Source: Melanocharis versteri
Lineage: Eukaryota; Chordata; Aves; Passeriformes; Melanocharitidae
Direction: 5' to 3'
Length of the DNA stretch: 64,000 nucleotides
NCBI GenBank assembly: GCA_013397845.1
Contig: VZTG01006317.1
Location: forward strand, 65,710 to 129,709
Part shown: positions 48,382 to 60,794 of the stretch, one piece after another
How the letters are laid out: each line of letters begins with the position of its first letter
Numbering within the stretch: position 1 is the stretch's first letter
Notes under the pieces: model-generated
Databases searched by the model: none
What the model was told of the DNA's origin: nothing
The model's input: only the letters and a program-made list of their open reading frames with translations
Translations under genes and position numbers: made by a program

Positions 48382-51300
48382 CGTACGTGCACTGCTGCCT
48401 GTGCAGGGACCCTGTGACTGCAGCAGCTCTGGGCTGATGAGGGAAGCAGCTGGGGCTGGCCAGTTCCATCCTACAGCTCACCCATGATGTTTTGGGTTGG
48501 TTGTGTTGACGAGGGAGGTGGTAAAATAGGGGCTCTCCCCTGGATTCCTCCACCTGCTAGTGCTTCGGTCATGGAGCCACATATGAGCATCTGTGGGCAA
48601 AATGAGTAGGAGAAACTTCCGCTGAAGCTGGCAGCATCCGGCCCTCGGCAGAGAGGCTGAGCTCTCTAAAACTCATCCTAGAAAAGGATTTTTAAGTCTA
48701 CATGCATTCTTTTAAAGGGAAAAAAACTAAAAAGGAAAAGGAGTGAGGGAAAGCCAGAAAGAAAAGTGTGTCTCTTGGAACTTGAGTCTGTGGAAAAATA
48801 AAGGGAAAGGGAGAGGGAAATAAATTACTCTGAAGAGGTACAGATGGAAGTATTGACACAAGTGTGCTTTGCTTTCAGCAGGGCTGTAATTTGAGAAAAG
48901 AACAGAGCTGGTAAAGTTGGACTAAGCCTGAAGTTTGGAAGAGCAGCACCTTCTTGTGACTGCTTATTCTTATTGTCAAATCTGACCCAAGACAAGCTGA
49001 CTTTACTCAGCTGACTACCCTCCCAAACAGTGAGGGAAGAGAATTGAATTTTTCTGGCCATGGATAATTTCTCTTCTTTGGCTATTTGTATTGTACTTAA
49101 GTTTCCTTTCTTTCCCTGGAGAGGGAAGCAGTGAAAGGCTGTGAAATACAACACAGCTCTTAGCTGAGCTGATGATCCCAACACGGATTGTAATGATTCA
49201 AGCACTAGCAATTAATTTTATACAATTAACCCATTTAGTTAATTATTCAGAGCAAAATTAGAACCTGACTTTGCTGTCTGTTCGCTGACACAATTTCCCA
49301 GTTACTAGCCAGAGCTTCGTACGTGCCCAGATGTGAAATGTCAGCCTTGGCCACCGGGCAGATTCGGGCTGGCACGGGCTGAGCGCCTGAGTCAGCAGCA
49401 CTTTGGGGGCTGATGTGCTGAATACAGACAAAACCGACTGCAGTGGGTTTGATCTCCGTGTGGAGCTGTGTGTTTGCCCCAGCTGCACCCAGGGAGGGGT
49501 GGGAGCCGCCAGTGCTCTCTGCGCTGCCCAGCTCGATCCATCCCGGATCCCGGACGTGGCTCTGCCTTTCTCGGTGTCGTGGCCTGGACTCGGCTCTCAG
49601 CAGGAGCTTCCCAGTGACACAGGTGTCTTCACATGCAAAGATCCTGCTGGATAGCTCAGGAGGGGAGGGACAGCTGTAAGCCGTGCAAGAAGAGCTTTAA
49701 TCCTGGTTTTCTGCGTGTGGCACTGCAGTTCATCCCCTCACTGCTGGGAATCAGCCTTCAACAGGGGAAAACCACCCTCCTTTAGTGTCAGTGTGCTGGA
49801 GCCTCTGCTCAACAGGCCCTACTCTCCTCAGCAGTATTTCCTACCACAATCATGAAACTTGGCAGTGGGGCCCAAAGGAACTGAAAGAAAGAACTCTGTC
49901 ACTTCTCACTGGAGACTTGCTTTCATCTCCTGGGAGGCCTCCTCTAAAGCGGGCAGTGGCTAAAACAAACAACAAGCTCTGGTGCCTTCTTGGTGCTGTG
50001 TTAAATCCATTGCACTGAAGAAACTCAATTTTATAATGAAGTGATTCCTCACATCCCCTCCAGCAGTGGCTTCAGGAGGAGTGCCTGGCTGAGCTGGAGC
50101 TCCTCATCCACTTGCACGTCCAGGTGTCCATGAGATTAGAAACTCAGCCATTCTCTCCCATGCAAACCTTGAGCCCTTTGGAAAATACATTATTTTCAAT
50201 CAAATACAGACTAGGAAATAACAAAACTTCCTCCCACCCCAAGTTGCTCCTCTTCTTTTTCATTTTGAAGGGGGTGCTCAGTCGTGGGGCCTCAGAGCCC
50301 TGTGCTGGGCTTTAGAGCAGTTCGCTGAAATTAACCATTTTCAGTTGGATTCAAAATAGGATACTTTGATTACTGAGGTAATGAGGAGAATGCTGAACAC
50401 TTATCACTGTTGACTGGACCACGAATTTAGAGTAAATTATTCAACCAGCCTTGGTCTTGAAGAGGATCTGCTCCTCCAGCAGTTTTTTGATCAGAGGAAG
50501 GCGATGGTGGGTCCTGGGTAGCCCAGCTCATATATTTGGGTGACTTTAACACATGTGATAATTGCAGAATTGAGTAAATTTTATGCTTCCTAGAAATCTT
50601 AATCTGGAGTCATTAAGATGGTCCATATTGCTGGAAATCAACCACAGCTTGTGCATGCTGTTGTAGAAAAGGGGAATTTGATATTTGCCTCAGAAATATT
50701 GAGGATGATTAATCCACCACTGGTGACCAGAACGTGGCACAAATGGAATTAACCCTGGATTTTGAACAGGTATTCAGTGATGCTGGAATGCCAACATCTG
50801 CACATCAGCACATCTCCTGCAGCCTTAAGAGGGGCAAGACTTCACAGGTTTGGGGTGAGATCACGGTTGGAGAGAATGAATTTAGTCTAAATTTAGCCAT
50901 CTGAAAGAAAGCCTTGTCTGAACGGGGCTGGTACCACACATCACGAACATCTGTCAGTGTGTGGGGTGACTCACCTGGGAGCACATCCATCCCTTATCCA
51001 CAGCCCAGAGATGGAGCCTGGCTGACCAAACTGGTTAACTTTGGCACTGATAAGGTTTGGGGAGCTGACTCACACCCACAGTGTTTGCTGAGTGCATTTC
51101 TTCCACGGGTTTGGTATCTCCAGGTGCCACTTCTGCTGCCAGGGAGTTGATCTGAGGTCTCTGCAAAGCCTCTCTCAGGCAGTGGTTACAGAGCTGCACT
51201 TTTATTGATTTAAGGCAGCCTGGAATACTAAACTAAACTTGGCTCACTGGAACAAAAACATCTGGTTTGACCAAGGCTTGAACTTCTCTTTCTCCCCGCA

Positions 51301-52645
51301 GAAATCCCTCTCCCTGTCTGCAGGGCTCCTCCAGGCAAGGAACTTGGTGCTTTTAATTCCAGACTGGTGGAAACCTTGTGCGTTTTGCCTCTCTGTCTAG
51401 GGGACATGCAGGGAAGCAGCTGGCTTGGGATGGTTCTGTTCGAAACCGCGGGAAGACAGGAGAAAGGGACAGTAGGAAAAGTACGTGTTGAATATCCAGG
51501 GAGATGCTGGGAGTGCATTGCCCGTGTGTCTGGGAAACAGGGACACAGGCTTTTCTCATTTCACACGCAGGCTGGAACCCCAGAGTCAGGCTCCACATCC
51601 TCCTCTTGAGCCCTTCCTCTTCTGTGGGCTCCGGGTGACTCTGTGGTGGGTTAAATGAACTCTCTCTGCTCCCTCCCATTTAAGCTGCTGTTTAATTAAC
51701 TTTCTCAGCAGGAAACACTGCTCGAGGCACACAGCTAGCCCAGGGTGCTTTGTGTTTAATGCTTTCTAGTGCAGACATAAATTAATTATTAATTATTAAT
51801 AAAGAATTATTAGCTAATTAATTATTTCCTGCTGCTCTGACCCTTCCTCATGCCAGCTGTGGCCAGTGGAGAGTGTCCCTCCACTACTCTGGGATGATGC
51901 TCCTGTGGGATGTTGTAGGGAGCCCCACATGCAGCTCAGGCCACCAGCTGGGTCCCATCCTGTCGCTCTGCATTCCCAGCAGATCACACCCAGATCACCC
52001 CTCTGGCAGCTCCCTGGATGCATCTTGTGGGTGGAGTCTGCAACCACGGGCTAGGAATAAAAACAGGATGAGTTTTTATGGGGAAAACCACGAAGTTTCA
52101 GGTACTTTTGGTGGGGCTGTGGGAGTGAGGGAAGGTCCTTTTGCAATCTGGCAGGGATGCAGGGACTGTCTCACGTGGCTCCGAAAACCACGTGTTCCTC
52201 TGGTAGCTGGGAAGCAAAGCCATTGAATTACCATCAAATCAGTAAATCTGAACTTTGTAAGGTTGGTACGGCCTGGGTTTCTATAGTGATTGTATTTTTT
52301 ATAGGGTTTGGACAGGTTCTCCTGTGTTCTTAGACCCCAAAACTTCTGCACCTGTACAGGTTATTTCTATAGCCCTGCTCTAGATCACATTGAGGCAGCC
52401 TCAACAGTTTGGAGCTTTTTGCTTTTTTTCTCTTTTCCTTTGTGTGCTTTTTAAAGTCGGTTGAGTGGGTTGGATTCCTCTGTCCTGGCAGCTACAGAAA
52501 ATAAAATTAAAATCTATTTCTGGATCTACCCAAATCAGCTCCTCTTGCACCAGCTTGTTTTGGTCCATAATTATATTTAAGTACTCGCTTTAAAATTAAC
52601 CCAAAACCACAAATAAAGCAGACTCCATAACTTCTACCTTCAGCT
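48382..52645. other. Unique non-coding DNA
   Basis: No gene recognised. AT-only stretch at 51781-51830 (TTAATTATTAATTATTAATA type). Several overlapping frames at 49.4-49.7 and 51.2-51.7 kb, none over 128 codons and none recognisable. Confidence 0.5.
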
Positions 52646-52668
52646 GGGGGAGGGGGGAGGGGGGGGAT
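52646..52668 (+). repeat. G-run tract with G-quadruplex potential
   Basis: Runs of 5, 6 and 8 G separated by single A residues (GGGGGAGGGGGGAGGGGGGGG). The 8-G run can split to supply a fourth tract, so an intramolecular quadruplex is possible on the plus strand. Confidence 0.8.
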
Positions 52669-53913
52669 AGAATCCTCCAAGTGAAACAGAAACTTAAAGT
52701 ATAACAGTTTGAAACTCTAAAGTGCAATTTCAGCTCCCAAATTTCCTCTTCTGTGTATGTTATTAAGGAACTTAATTTGATGAGCATTGAAAAATAGTTT
52801 CGTTGTTCTGTGTGCTGCATATTTCATGAACTTTTGTGTTTCTTTTGTCTGAGTTCTTCTGTGTAAAGTTAGGGTTGTCAGGGAAATATAAAATGGCAAA
52901 TGGTAGTTTGACCTCAGATTTTTCTATGAGAGGAAGCTGACTTATTTGTCTGAAGTTATTATTAGACTAGCTGGAAATATTTAGGAGAAATTGTGGATTT
53001 AAAAAAAAAATCATCTTCCAATTATATTAAATAATTGGAAATTTCACATGTTCCTTGTGCCTGTTTCAGCATCTGTCATGCTCCTCTATCCCCCATCATT
53101 TTAGCCCTTGGTTTAATTGGCAAAATCACTCTCAGGAAACAGAACATGCCAGCACTACAGTAGAAAAAGATGGTTTCATTAAGAAAAAAACTAAACTTCT
53201 ATTTTGCAACAAGACAATCTGTTACATGCAATGGAAAATTTCTAGAAGGAGTTAACCTGTAATTCTCCTGCCTGCTGTATTTTTATTATCACTTTGAAGT
53301 TGAATGAGACACCTTAAATAATTTGTACATAATTTTATAATTACTTGTTTCCAGAGCTCTCTCAAATCCCAGGAAGAGGAAAGTACAGACACAGCACTGA
53401 CCAGGCTGCAAAACTGGGTTTTGATGTTGGCTTTTGGCATGGTTTAGCTGCACTGGATTGAAGTTATGCTTATGGGTGTAAAATGTAAAATCATCTATCT
53501 GTACAATATTTTATGACCTGGGTTACATCAATTCTTGGTCAGGATTGCACCCATCCATATTCTTAAATAAATACAGGTGAGAAGCTTAACCCTGCCCTGA
53601 GTTACAGAAGGGAAGCTGACAGGTAAATAAAGGAGGTTACAGTTCACACTGGTTTGCTGCTTTCCCATGACAGAGGGAAGTAATATTAAAGAGCATTTTA
53701 GCACCTGCTGGCATTTAGGGTTATTCCACTGTGTTTTTTGTTCAAATACATGATGAACAGTGAAGCAAACCTCTCTATTTCACTTCTCTGAAGGCAGGCA
53801 GATCTTAATCCTCCATAAAATTCAGTGCCTGTGAGTCAGAGATAGTCAGATACAGCAGGAATGTTACACACAACTTATTAATCAATTGTTTCATTAAGAA
53901 AACAGTTAATATT
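52669..53913. other. Unique AT-rich non-coding DNA
   Basis: No gene recognised. Contains the 10-bp hairpin at 53016-53040 after an A-run (53001-53010). Open frames are short. Confidence 0.55.
53016..53040. repeat. Perfect 10-bp inverted repeat, 5-nt loop
   Basis: TTCCAATTAT (53016-53025), loop ATTAA, ATAATTGGAA (53031-53040). Exact but AT-rich, so less surprising than the other hairpins. Confidence 0.85.
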
Positions 53914-54750
53914 TTGTTTATTTGCTTGTTTCCTTGGGATTTTCTTCAGATTTCCCAGGGGTTTTTGTATGTTTTCCTTAATGTCAGATCGCTGGGTTAT
54001 GTTTTAAAAAGTTTGTATCTTCAGAGAGGATTTGAAAATAAACCACATCCTGGTTTCTCTTCTTTCTTATCCATCAGAAATACAAGTTGGGCTGTTCCCA
54101 GCCGCTTTTTAGATTCTGCAGAGCTGTTCAACACAGATTTCCTATTGCAGGGCATGCAGTTCCCTCCTCTCCAATTTTGGCTTTCATTCAGCACAAGGCA
54201 TTTGTGGAAACAAACCCTTTTATCTGGCTATTCAGAAATGGCGTGCTCACTTTCAGATTTCGGAAGAGAAGCTAGAAAAGTTTTGAAGACTGCAGTCAAA
54301 GGAAGAAGGGAGGCATCCAGGATGATCTCAACCAAAGAAATCCATAATGGAGAAGTGAGACATGATGTTGAGCTCCCAGCACCCAAAAGAATTCAGGAAA
54401 AGATGTCATTTCTGAGGGACTCACGGCTAAAGCAGCCAGGGTTTTGGTATAAACCTGCCTGGTTACTTGCCCTCTGGGAGAGGGAGCCACTGGGAATCCC
54501 AGTGACCAGAGCAGGTTTTGGGAAAGCTGTCTTGGCAATGACTGGGAGGCTGGGAACCGTCCTGCCTTCCCGTCTGACCAGCTGGGTGTCCAGTTCTCGG
54601 AAGAGAGCCAGAACTGGACAGGTTAGAGCACCCAGTTCTCAGAAGAGAGCACGAACTGGACAAGTCAGAGTGCCCAGTTCTCGGACGAGAGCCAGAACTG
54701 GGCCAGTCAGGGTGTCCAGCTGCCAGAAGAGAGCTTGTGGTGGTGCCTGA
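53914..54750 (+). other. Longest open frame in window (278 codons), function unknown
   Basis: Opens with ATG at 53914 (MFICLFPWDFLQ) and ends TGA at 54748-54750. The N-terminal ~30 residues are hydrophobic/aromatic; the middle is mixed. The last ~60 residues are four copies of a 14-residue basic repeat (consensus VxSSRKRARTGQ) encoded by the 42-bp minisatellite. No known domain, no good Kozak context (G at -3 absent) and no CpG promoter. The peptide has no secondary-structure pattern I would trust. It could be a chance frame lengthened by a stop-free tandem repeat, or an exon of a lineage-specific gene. Confidence 0.15.
54586..54745. repeat. 42-bp minisatellite, about four copies
   Basis: The word CCAGTTCTC or CCAGCTGCC recurs with exact 42-bp spacing (CAG at 54591, 54633, 54675, 54717), each followed by AGAGAGC or ACGAGAGC and AACTGGRCMAGT. 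The period is a multiple of 3, so the frame crossing it stays open. An internal near-inverted repeat (CCAGTTCT and AGAACTGG) lies within units. Confidence 0.92.
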
Positions 54751-56436
54751 AAATAATTGTGTGGTCGTGTTCCCATCTATGGCTTTCCAAGACCAGGGAT
54801 CAGGGAGCCTCTGGAATTTTGGTGCAGGGAGCTTTGTATGGATTTGGACAATGAAGGTGTGTGAGCAGTCAGTATCCGTGTAGGTGTGACAGATGTTTCA
54901 CGTCCCACGAGCCTTTTCCATGCTTTTCCCACCCAAATGACCTTGTGGATTTGAGGCTTTTCCAGGCTGAGCCAGGGAAGAGCACTCAGGGGTGGGATCA
55001 TTTGACCTTTCGCCATTTGCATTTTCAGTGTCCCAGAAGCCACTGGCCATACTTTGAGTCCCTGTTTAAATCCAGGACAGGCTGAACAATGCAGGGCTGC
55101 AGAGGTGCCGTTGGGACAGCCGGACAATCCTGTCTGGATTAACAGCTGGGTGGTGGATGGATGTCTCAGAAGCACTGGAGTTTTTCCCTCAGCACACACG
55201 GCTCATGGAGTACGTGAACCAAATCACATAATTAGACAGGTCTGCAGGGTTCTGTAGCTCTGGCCACTGGGAAATTGGGTCATTCTCCTGATATTTATGG
55301 TATCTCTTCCAGTACAGTGGGAATGTTGGTATCTGCAGCTGGAGGACGGGAGTTGCAGGGTAAATCTCAAGGGTGAGTGTGGTCCCTACACCTGATCACT
55401 CTACCCCCAAGCCAACACTGTGAAAGGGAGTTCAGGACTTCAGCTGCTCAGTCTCATGGAGAAAAATATTTGACCAAGAATTCCACTAGAGAAGTTTGGG
55501 TCTGCAAATAATTTTACTAGAAATATTGGGGTTTTTCTATATGGCTTTGGGATTTCCATATGTCTCCATGCTTTCATGGAGAGCTTTACAATTAAGGGCT
55601 GAATTGAAAATATTCTTTTAAAATAATTACTAATAGTCAACTAGACCTATGTGCATAAAAATCTTAGCTCTACAAATAATTGAAATGAAGGATAAATTCA
55701 TTGGTAGCTGCTCATTGTAGAAGCACCAAAAAAAGAAGTTTTTTCTCTCTCCAAGAGGGTAAAAAATGAGTAGAAATAGGTTTGACCTGTGAGAGCACCT
55801 GCTTGAGGAGCTGAGGCTGTTTCAGATGTACAATGATGAAAGCAGACAACCCAGATTCCTGACCAAAAAAGATTGACTTAGGGCAAACCTAGGACAGTTT
55901 GGAAAGTAAAAATCACGAAAAGGTGACTTTCCTCCTCCCATGCTTCCAATCCTGGAAGGAAAGTGAATGTCTGGTCCAGGAGGTGTGAAAACCTGTGCTG
56001 CACTTGTTGTGGGGGACTGGCAGTGCAATGGTCCCATTCCACAGCTGGAAGTACAAATTTCTTTCCATATTGCGCTTCATAAATATGTAAATGCTCTTTT
56101 GCTTTGGTTGGTTCATATTCTCTAACTTTGCCTTAAGCTCCCTATTTTGAACTGTTTCAAACTGAAGAGGGAACCCAAAGATCATCCACCTGTTTAGTAA
56201 CTTCCTTCCCCAGCCAGTGTAGTGTCAGAAATGGGGAGCCGTTGGTGGTTGAAATGCATATTTGGCTGAAAATTTTTGAGCCAAACTCTTCATTAATGTG
56301 TTTAATGGGTTGTCACTTGTTGATACGTGTGTGTATTTCAGTGTGCTCCATGCTCAGATTGGAGGTTAAAATCCTTCGTGTCAGAGATCACAGCCAACAA
56401 ACCTCTACTGTAAAAACCCACAATGATTCAACATAC
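54751..56436. other. Unique non-coding DNA
   Basis: No gene recognised. Frames up to 140 codons on the minus strand (54777-55199) lack any recognisable domain. Confidence 0.5.
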
Positions 56437-56801
56437 CATAGAATCCGGACTGGTTTGAGTTGGAAAGGATCTAAAAACTCATCCAGTGCCACCCGCTGCC
56501 ATGGGCAGGGACAATTTCCACTAGCCCAGGTTGCTCCAAGCCCTGTCCAACCTGGCCTTGGACACTTCCAGGGATCCAGGTGCAGCCACAGCTTCTCTGG
56601 GCACCCTGTGCCAGGGCCTCCCCACCCTCCCAGGGAACAATTCCTTCCCAATAGCCCATCTATCCCTGCCCTCTGGCAGTGGGAAGCCATTCCCCTTGTC
56701 TTGTCACTCAGGTCTCCCTGGAGTCTTCTCTTCTCGACTGGACACCCCAGCTCTCCCAGCCTGGCTCCAGAGCGGAGGGGCTCCAGCCCTCAGATCATAC
56801 C
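56437..56801 (-). mobile_element. CR1 LINE 3'-end fragment (minus)
   Basis: Antisense CR1 of the common subfamily, ~365 bp: CATAGAATCCGGACTGG, TTGGAAAGGATCTAAAAACTCATCC, CTGCCATGGGCAGGGAC, CCTTGGACACTTCCAGGG, CTCTGGGCACCCTGTGCCAGGGCC, CCCCTTGTCTTGTCAC, AGCCTGGCTCCAGAGCGGAGGGGCTCCAGCCCTC. Reaches further 5' than most copies here. Frames of 98-187 codons in this interval are largely repeat translations. Confidence 0.94.
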
Positions 56802-57870
56802 TTGATTTTGAAAAATTCTCAACCTAATTTTTAATCTGAATGTTACCAGGAGGGCAGCAGCCCAAACACCACACTACAGCATAACTTCTGTTTCAGAGTT
56901 CAGCCTCAGTGAAGGTTTTTAAAGGCCTTTTTTATAAAAGGACTTTCTTCTTATTGGAAAAGATTTGCATGAACTGCAGCAGTTCCCAGCAATTATCCTC
57001 CACTTGCAGACAGTGGTTTTCCCCTTCTCCTTGGCAACACGTAAGCCAAGGTGTATCCACGTCCCCACCATGGTATTCACAGCAAACTTCCAGGAGTTTG
57101 GGGTTAAACTCAAGGATTGTGACATCAATATCTTACATGAGGTTTTGTGGTGACAGTCATGCACAAGAATTTTTCTCCTGTGAAAAGTGTTTGCAAATTA
57201 GGGAGAAAAGGGTGGAACTCCATGTTCCCAGTGAGGACTGTTCCTGCGTTGCCCGTACAAGGAGATGAGCAGTTTGGAGGTTCCCGTTCCCAGTGGGAGA
57301 GGAAGGGGATCAGCACATCTCCTCTTGGTAACTTTCTCTGAGCCAGTGCCAAAGGCTTCATGTTGATTGATGCACAAAAAACACCACTTGAGCTGCAACA
57401 GCCTTCGGGGGACGATTCTCCGAAGCATGGAAAATTTCCAGGGTGCATCCAGGGTCTCAGCACAGCAGCTCCTGCTGTGGCCAGCTGGGCCATAGGGTGA
57501 CTGCCTGGGAGACAAGCTCAGCCATGCCGGAGGTGTGCAGCAGGCTTCTCTTCGGGACATGCTTTACCTTGGTGATCTCTCAAACACAAGGTAAAGGAGA
57601 TTTTTCTGGGAAGTCTCATCCACCAAATAACCTTTGTAACATATCTTAGTGTTCACTTTTCCAGGAAAGATGCGATAATTTCACCTTTAAGGGTCCTGTA
57701 GGAGGTTGATCTGAGGGTTTGTGTCAAAAACAGCCTCTCCAGGTGAGTCTCCCAAAGCCCCATGTAAGTCTGTGGCTTTTTCCACCAGGATCCACCTAGG
57801 ATGCCCTCCTGGAGGCCTCTCTGTTAGACAAGGATGCTGTGATGTGGACCATTTGTGAGTCTGATTCAGA
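56802..57870. other. Unique DNA with one exon-like ATG segment
   Basis: No complete gene. Frames of about 120 codons occur on both strands at 56909-57560 without a recognisable domain. The best coding signal is the short signal-peptide-like segment at 57524-57590. Confidence 0.5.
57524..57590 (+). other. Candidate first coding exon with signal-peptide-like sequence
   Basis: ATG at 57524 with G at -3. It encodes MPEVCSR, then the hydrophobic core LLFGTCFTLVIS, then polar QTQ: the n-, h- and c-regions of a secretory signal. The frame reaches the donor CACAAG|GTAAAGG after one base of the next codon, a phase-1 junction, which is the usual arrangement for signal-peptide exons of immunoglobulin-superfamily and other secreted proteins. 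No partner exon is visible downstream to 64 kb, and no CpG island or TATA box lies upstream. Chance remains likely. Confidence 0.22.
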
Positions 57871-58205
57871 GTCATGGAATAACAGAATATCCTGAGTGGG
57901 AAGGGACCCACCGGGATCATGGATCCAGCTCCTGGCCCTGCCCAGACCCCCCAACAATCCCACCCTGTGCATCCCTGAGAGTGTTGTCCAAACGCTCCTG
58001 GAGCTCTGGCAGCCTTGGGGCTGTGCCCATTCCCTGGGGAGCCTGGTCACTGCCCACCACCCTCTGGGGGAAGAACCTTTCCCTGATCTCCAGCCTGACC
58101 CTGCCCTGGCACAGCTGCAGCCCTTCCCTGGGTCCTGTCCCTGTCACAGGGAGCAGAGATTGGAGCTGTCCCTTGGGAGGAGCTGCAGCCCCTGGTGAGC
58201 TCAAC
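57871..58205 (-). mobile_element. CR1 LINE 3'-end fragment, second subfamily (minus)
   Basis: GTCATGGAATAACAGAATATCCTGAGTGGGAAGGGACCCACCGGGATCATGG, CAATCCCACCCTGTGCATCCCTGAGAGTG, CTCTGGCAGCCTTGGGGCTG, ACCACCCTCTGGGGGAAGAACC and GGTCCTGTCCCTGTCAC. Same subfamily as 21.3 kb, but about 335 bp long. Confidence 0.93.
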
Positions 58206-60794
58206 CCTGTCTCCTCTCTCCAGGCAGGTTGGTGTTGGTGCCAGTGCTGTTCCCTCTGTCTCACCACGGTGCTCCCTGCCCAGCAAAGCCTGACAGCCCG
58301 CACACTCCTGACCCCTCTCCCCACACAGCAGGTTAAAGGGTGAAAGAAAACAGCTGTTTCCTCTCGTCACTGGGAGTCAGGAAGGCTTGGAACATGCAGG
58401 CAGCCCAGGAAGTGCCCCTGTGGGTGTGTAGGCACAGAGCAGTGCTTGGCGTAGCAGTGATCGTGCGCTGGCAGTGTGTGCAAGGTTCAGGCATCTTGCA
58501 TCAACTCCTTGGCTGGAAAAAAAAACCTCTCTCCAGGAAATTCAGGGGTTCCCCTTTTTCCTAGTCACTGCTTGCAAGAAGCCAGTCTGTTCAGGAACTG
58601 TTTATATTTCCCCGAAATAATAAAATTACTACCTTTAACTCCCATTGGAAGAGAGGAGGGAGGATGAATGGAGCTTCCGCTCTTCTTCTAAAATCCCACT
58701 AAAATCTACATCAGCTGGGTGATTCTGGGAAGCTTTCCCTTGCCTGTCCCATGGTCCCAGACACAGGAAATGGGCAGGTATTTGCTGTTGCTTCCCATAA
58801 CCTGCTGGATGAGGAGAATGTGTTTAACTCTGCAATGGCAAACCATGGTATATAACACAGTGTGAGGGCTGGGGGACTTTAAACCCTGTTGGTCATCCAG
58901 TGATTTCCTTTCAGGGGGCTGGTTGGCTGCTTTATATCCAGATTCACAGTGGAGGAGATTTAAAAACTGGTCCTGACTTGCGTTAAGAAACGGGGAAGAT
59001 TTTCATAATAAAACCAGCTTATTCTAATCCTTTCTATATAAAGCATTAGAAAAATTGAAGCGACACAGCCTTGGTTACACATTAATGTATTTGTCAAATA
59101 GGAACAAAAACTGCTCAAAAGGTCCAAACCACTTGCACTTCCCTACACTGTCTTCTCTGGTTAAGGACAGAGCTAGGGAAAATGGTTTATCACACTTTTA
59201 CTGGTGCGTAGAACTTGCTGTGCAAGTTCTACGCTTGATGATATGAATAACTTGATTGAAATGCAGATATTAGGGAAGGAGAGCCTGTAATGCCTCTAGG
59301 AACAACCTTATCCACTGACCTTACTGAATCATGTGAAGGGAGAGATTTGAGGTTTATGAAACCCGTCCATTTATCTTATCCAAGTCTCAGAAAAGCCAAA
59401 TAAGTGCAATTGCCAGGTTCAGAACAACAAGTTCATCAACAAGGAAACACTTCCAGAACTTTATAGGAAGGATCTAAGAGGAAAGGCAGAGTGAGGGGTG
59501 TGATACACACCAGTTCCGTGAATAGCTTGTTCTCTTGAGTAACTTGAGATTGATAACAACCCCATGTGGCCTTGATATGAGGGCTTGTGAGCCACAGTGG
59601 GGCTGGAATCAAGTTTCATGAAGTTCTTCTGGTCTGTCTGTTCTGAGCCTATGACCTCAGTCAAGGGAGCTTTTCCTAGCAAAGAAAAAGGATGGAAGAG
59701 TTTCTGGGCCTCCATGATACTTGTGGGTGTAGTGTGGGGAGCCGCTTACAAAATGTGTCTGCATTTGATGGAGCTCAGCAAGTACAAACACTTTTCCAAC
59801 ACCTGCTGGAGGCAACCTGATGTCCCAGACACCCATAAATGTCACTCTTTGGGACAGATTTCCCCAGGCTTTTGCTTCTGTTGGTCAAAAATGCCTCTGC
59901 TGTTGGTTGCTGAGGTGGATCACGTGAACTTTCCACACAGGCATTGCTGCAGAAATCCAGTGACTGCAATTCCTTCCCTCTCATGCTGCTGTAAGGGATC
60001 TACATACATGTGCCAGAGTTTAGTATGGTGTGCAGAAAATCTGGATTCTTCAAGCACTGAACCAAAATACTTACTTTTGTCTCCATGGATTTAGCTATTG
60101 CAAAGCTGATGTCTATCAGCAAATCATGAGGGCTAAAGGAGCAGAGCACCCTGGAAATTATCATAGGACGTGGTGAGACCAGGTAGTGTCCCTGCCAAGG
60201 GACCTTTGGAAATGGTCAACATGGGGCTGCTCCTTCTGCTCTTGGAGAATGGAGGAATTTTTGGATTGCAATTTCAGCATTTCTTTTTCTCCATGGGCTT
60301 TAAAGATTTCCCAGATCCTGCTCATGTACAAAGATAGTTATAGCAATGGAAATGTGGGTCACTGTTTGGATCAGAGCTGAAAAGCAGGATCTTACCTTTA
60401 TACAGCTATTTTTTCCCTCAATTGCACAGAAAATGAATGCACAATTAACAGACCACTAATAACTGCATGACCAGCACTGGGTATTGCAGCATAGGTTAAC
60501 ACGTCCAACCAGTGACTACGTTTGGTCATGGGAAAAGGCTGTAAATCCGCGAAAACCGGTGTTTCATTCATGGAAGCTGAAAGGATGGATGGTGCGTAAC
60601 TCCTCGTAAGTCACCAGTTGTGTAAGCGTGAGGAAGCTGCTGGCGTGGTCAGCCCGAGGATCCTGCTCCTGGATCATGTATGCTGCAGGGAAATGGCTTT
60701 GCACGAGTGCGGGAAGTCAGCTGTGTCAAAGATTGGTGACACACTGTGAGTGCTGAGTGATGGATGCACAGGGCGCCCTGTCTGTGCTGTGGGG
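58206..60794. other. Unique non-coding DNA
   Basis: No gene recognised. A frame of 165 codons at 59597-60094 (plus) and its minus-strand partners have no domain that I can name. Contains the 13-bp hairpin at 59206-59234. Confidence 0.5.
59206..59234. repeat. Perfect 13-bp inverted repeat, 3-nt loop
   Basis: GCGTAGAACTTGC (59206-59218), loop TGT, GCAAGTTCTACGC (59222-59234). Every pair matches, including two CpGs. This is well beyond what is expected by chance at a given site. Confidence 0.9.

Noticed and set aside
56242..56805. 187-codon plus-strand open frame
   Set aside because: The second half is the antisense of the CR1 at 56.4 kb; the first half has no domain.
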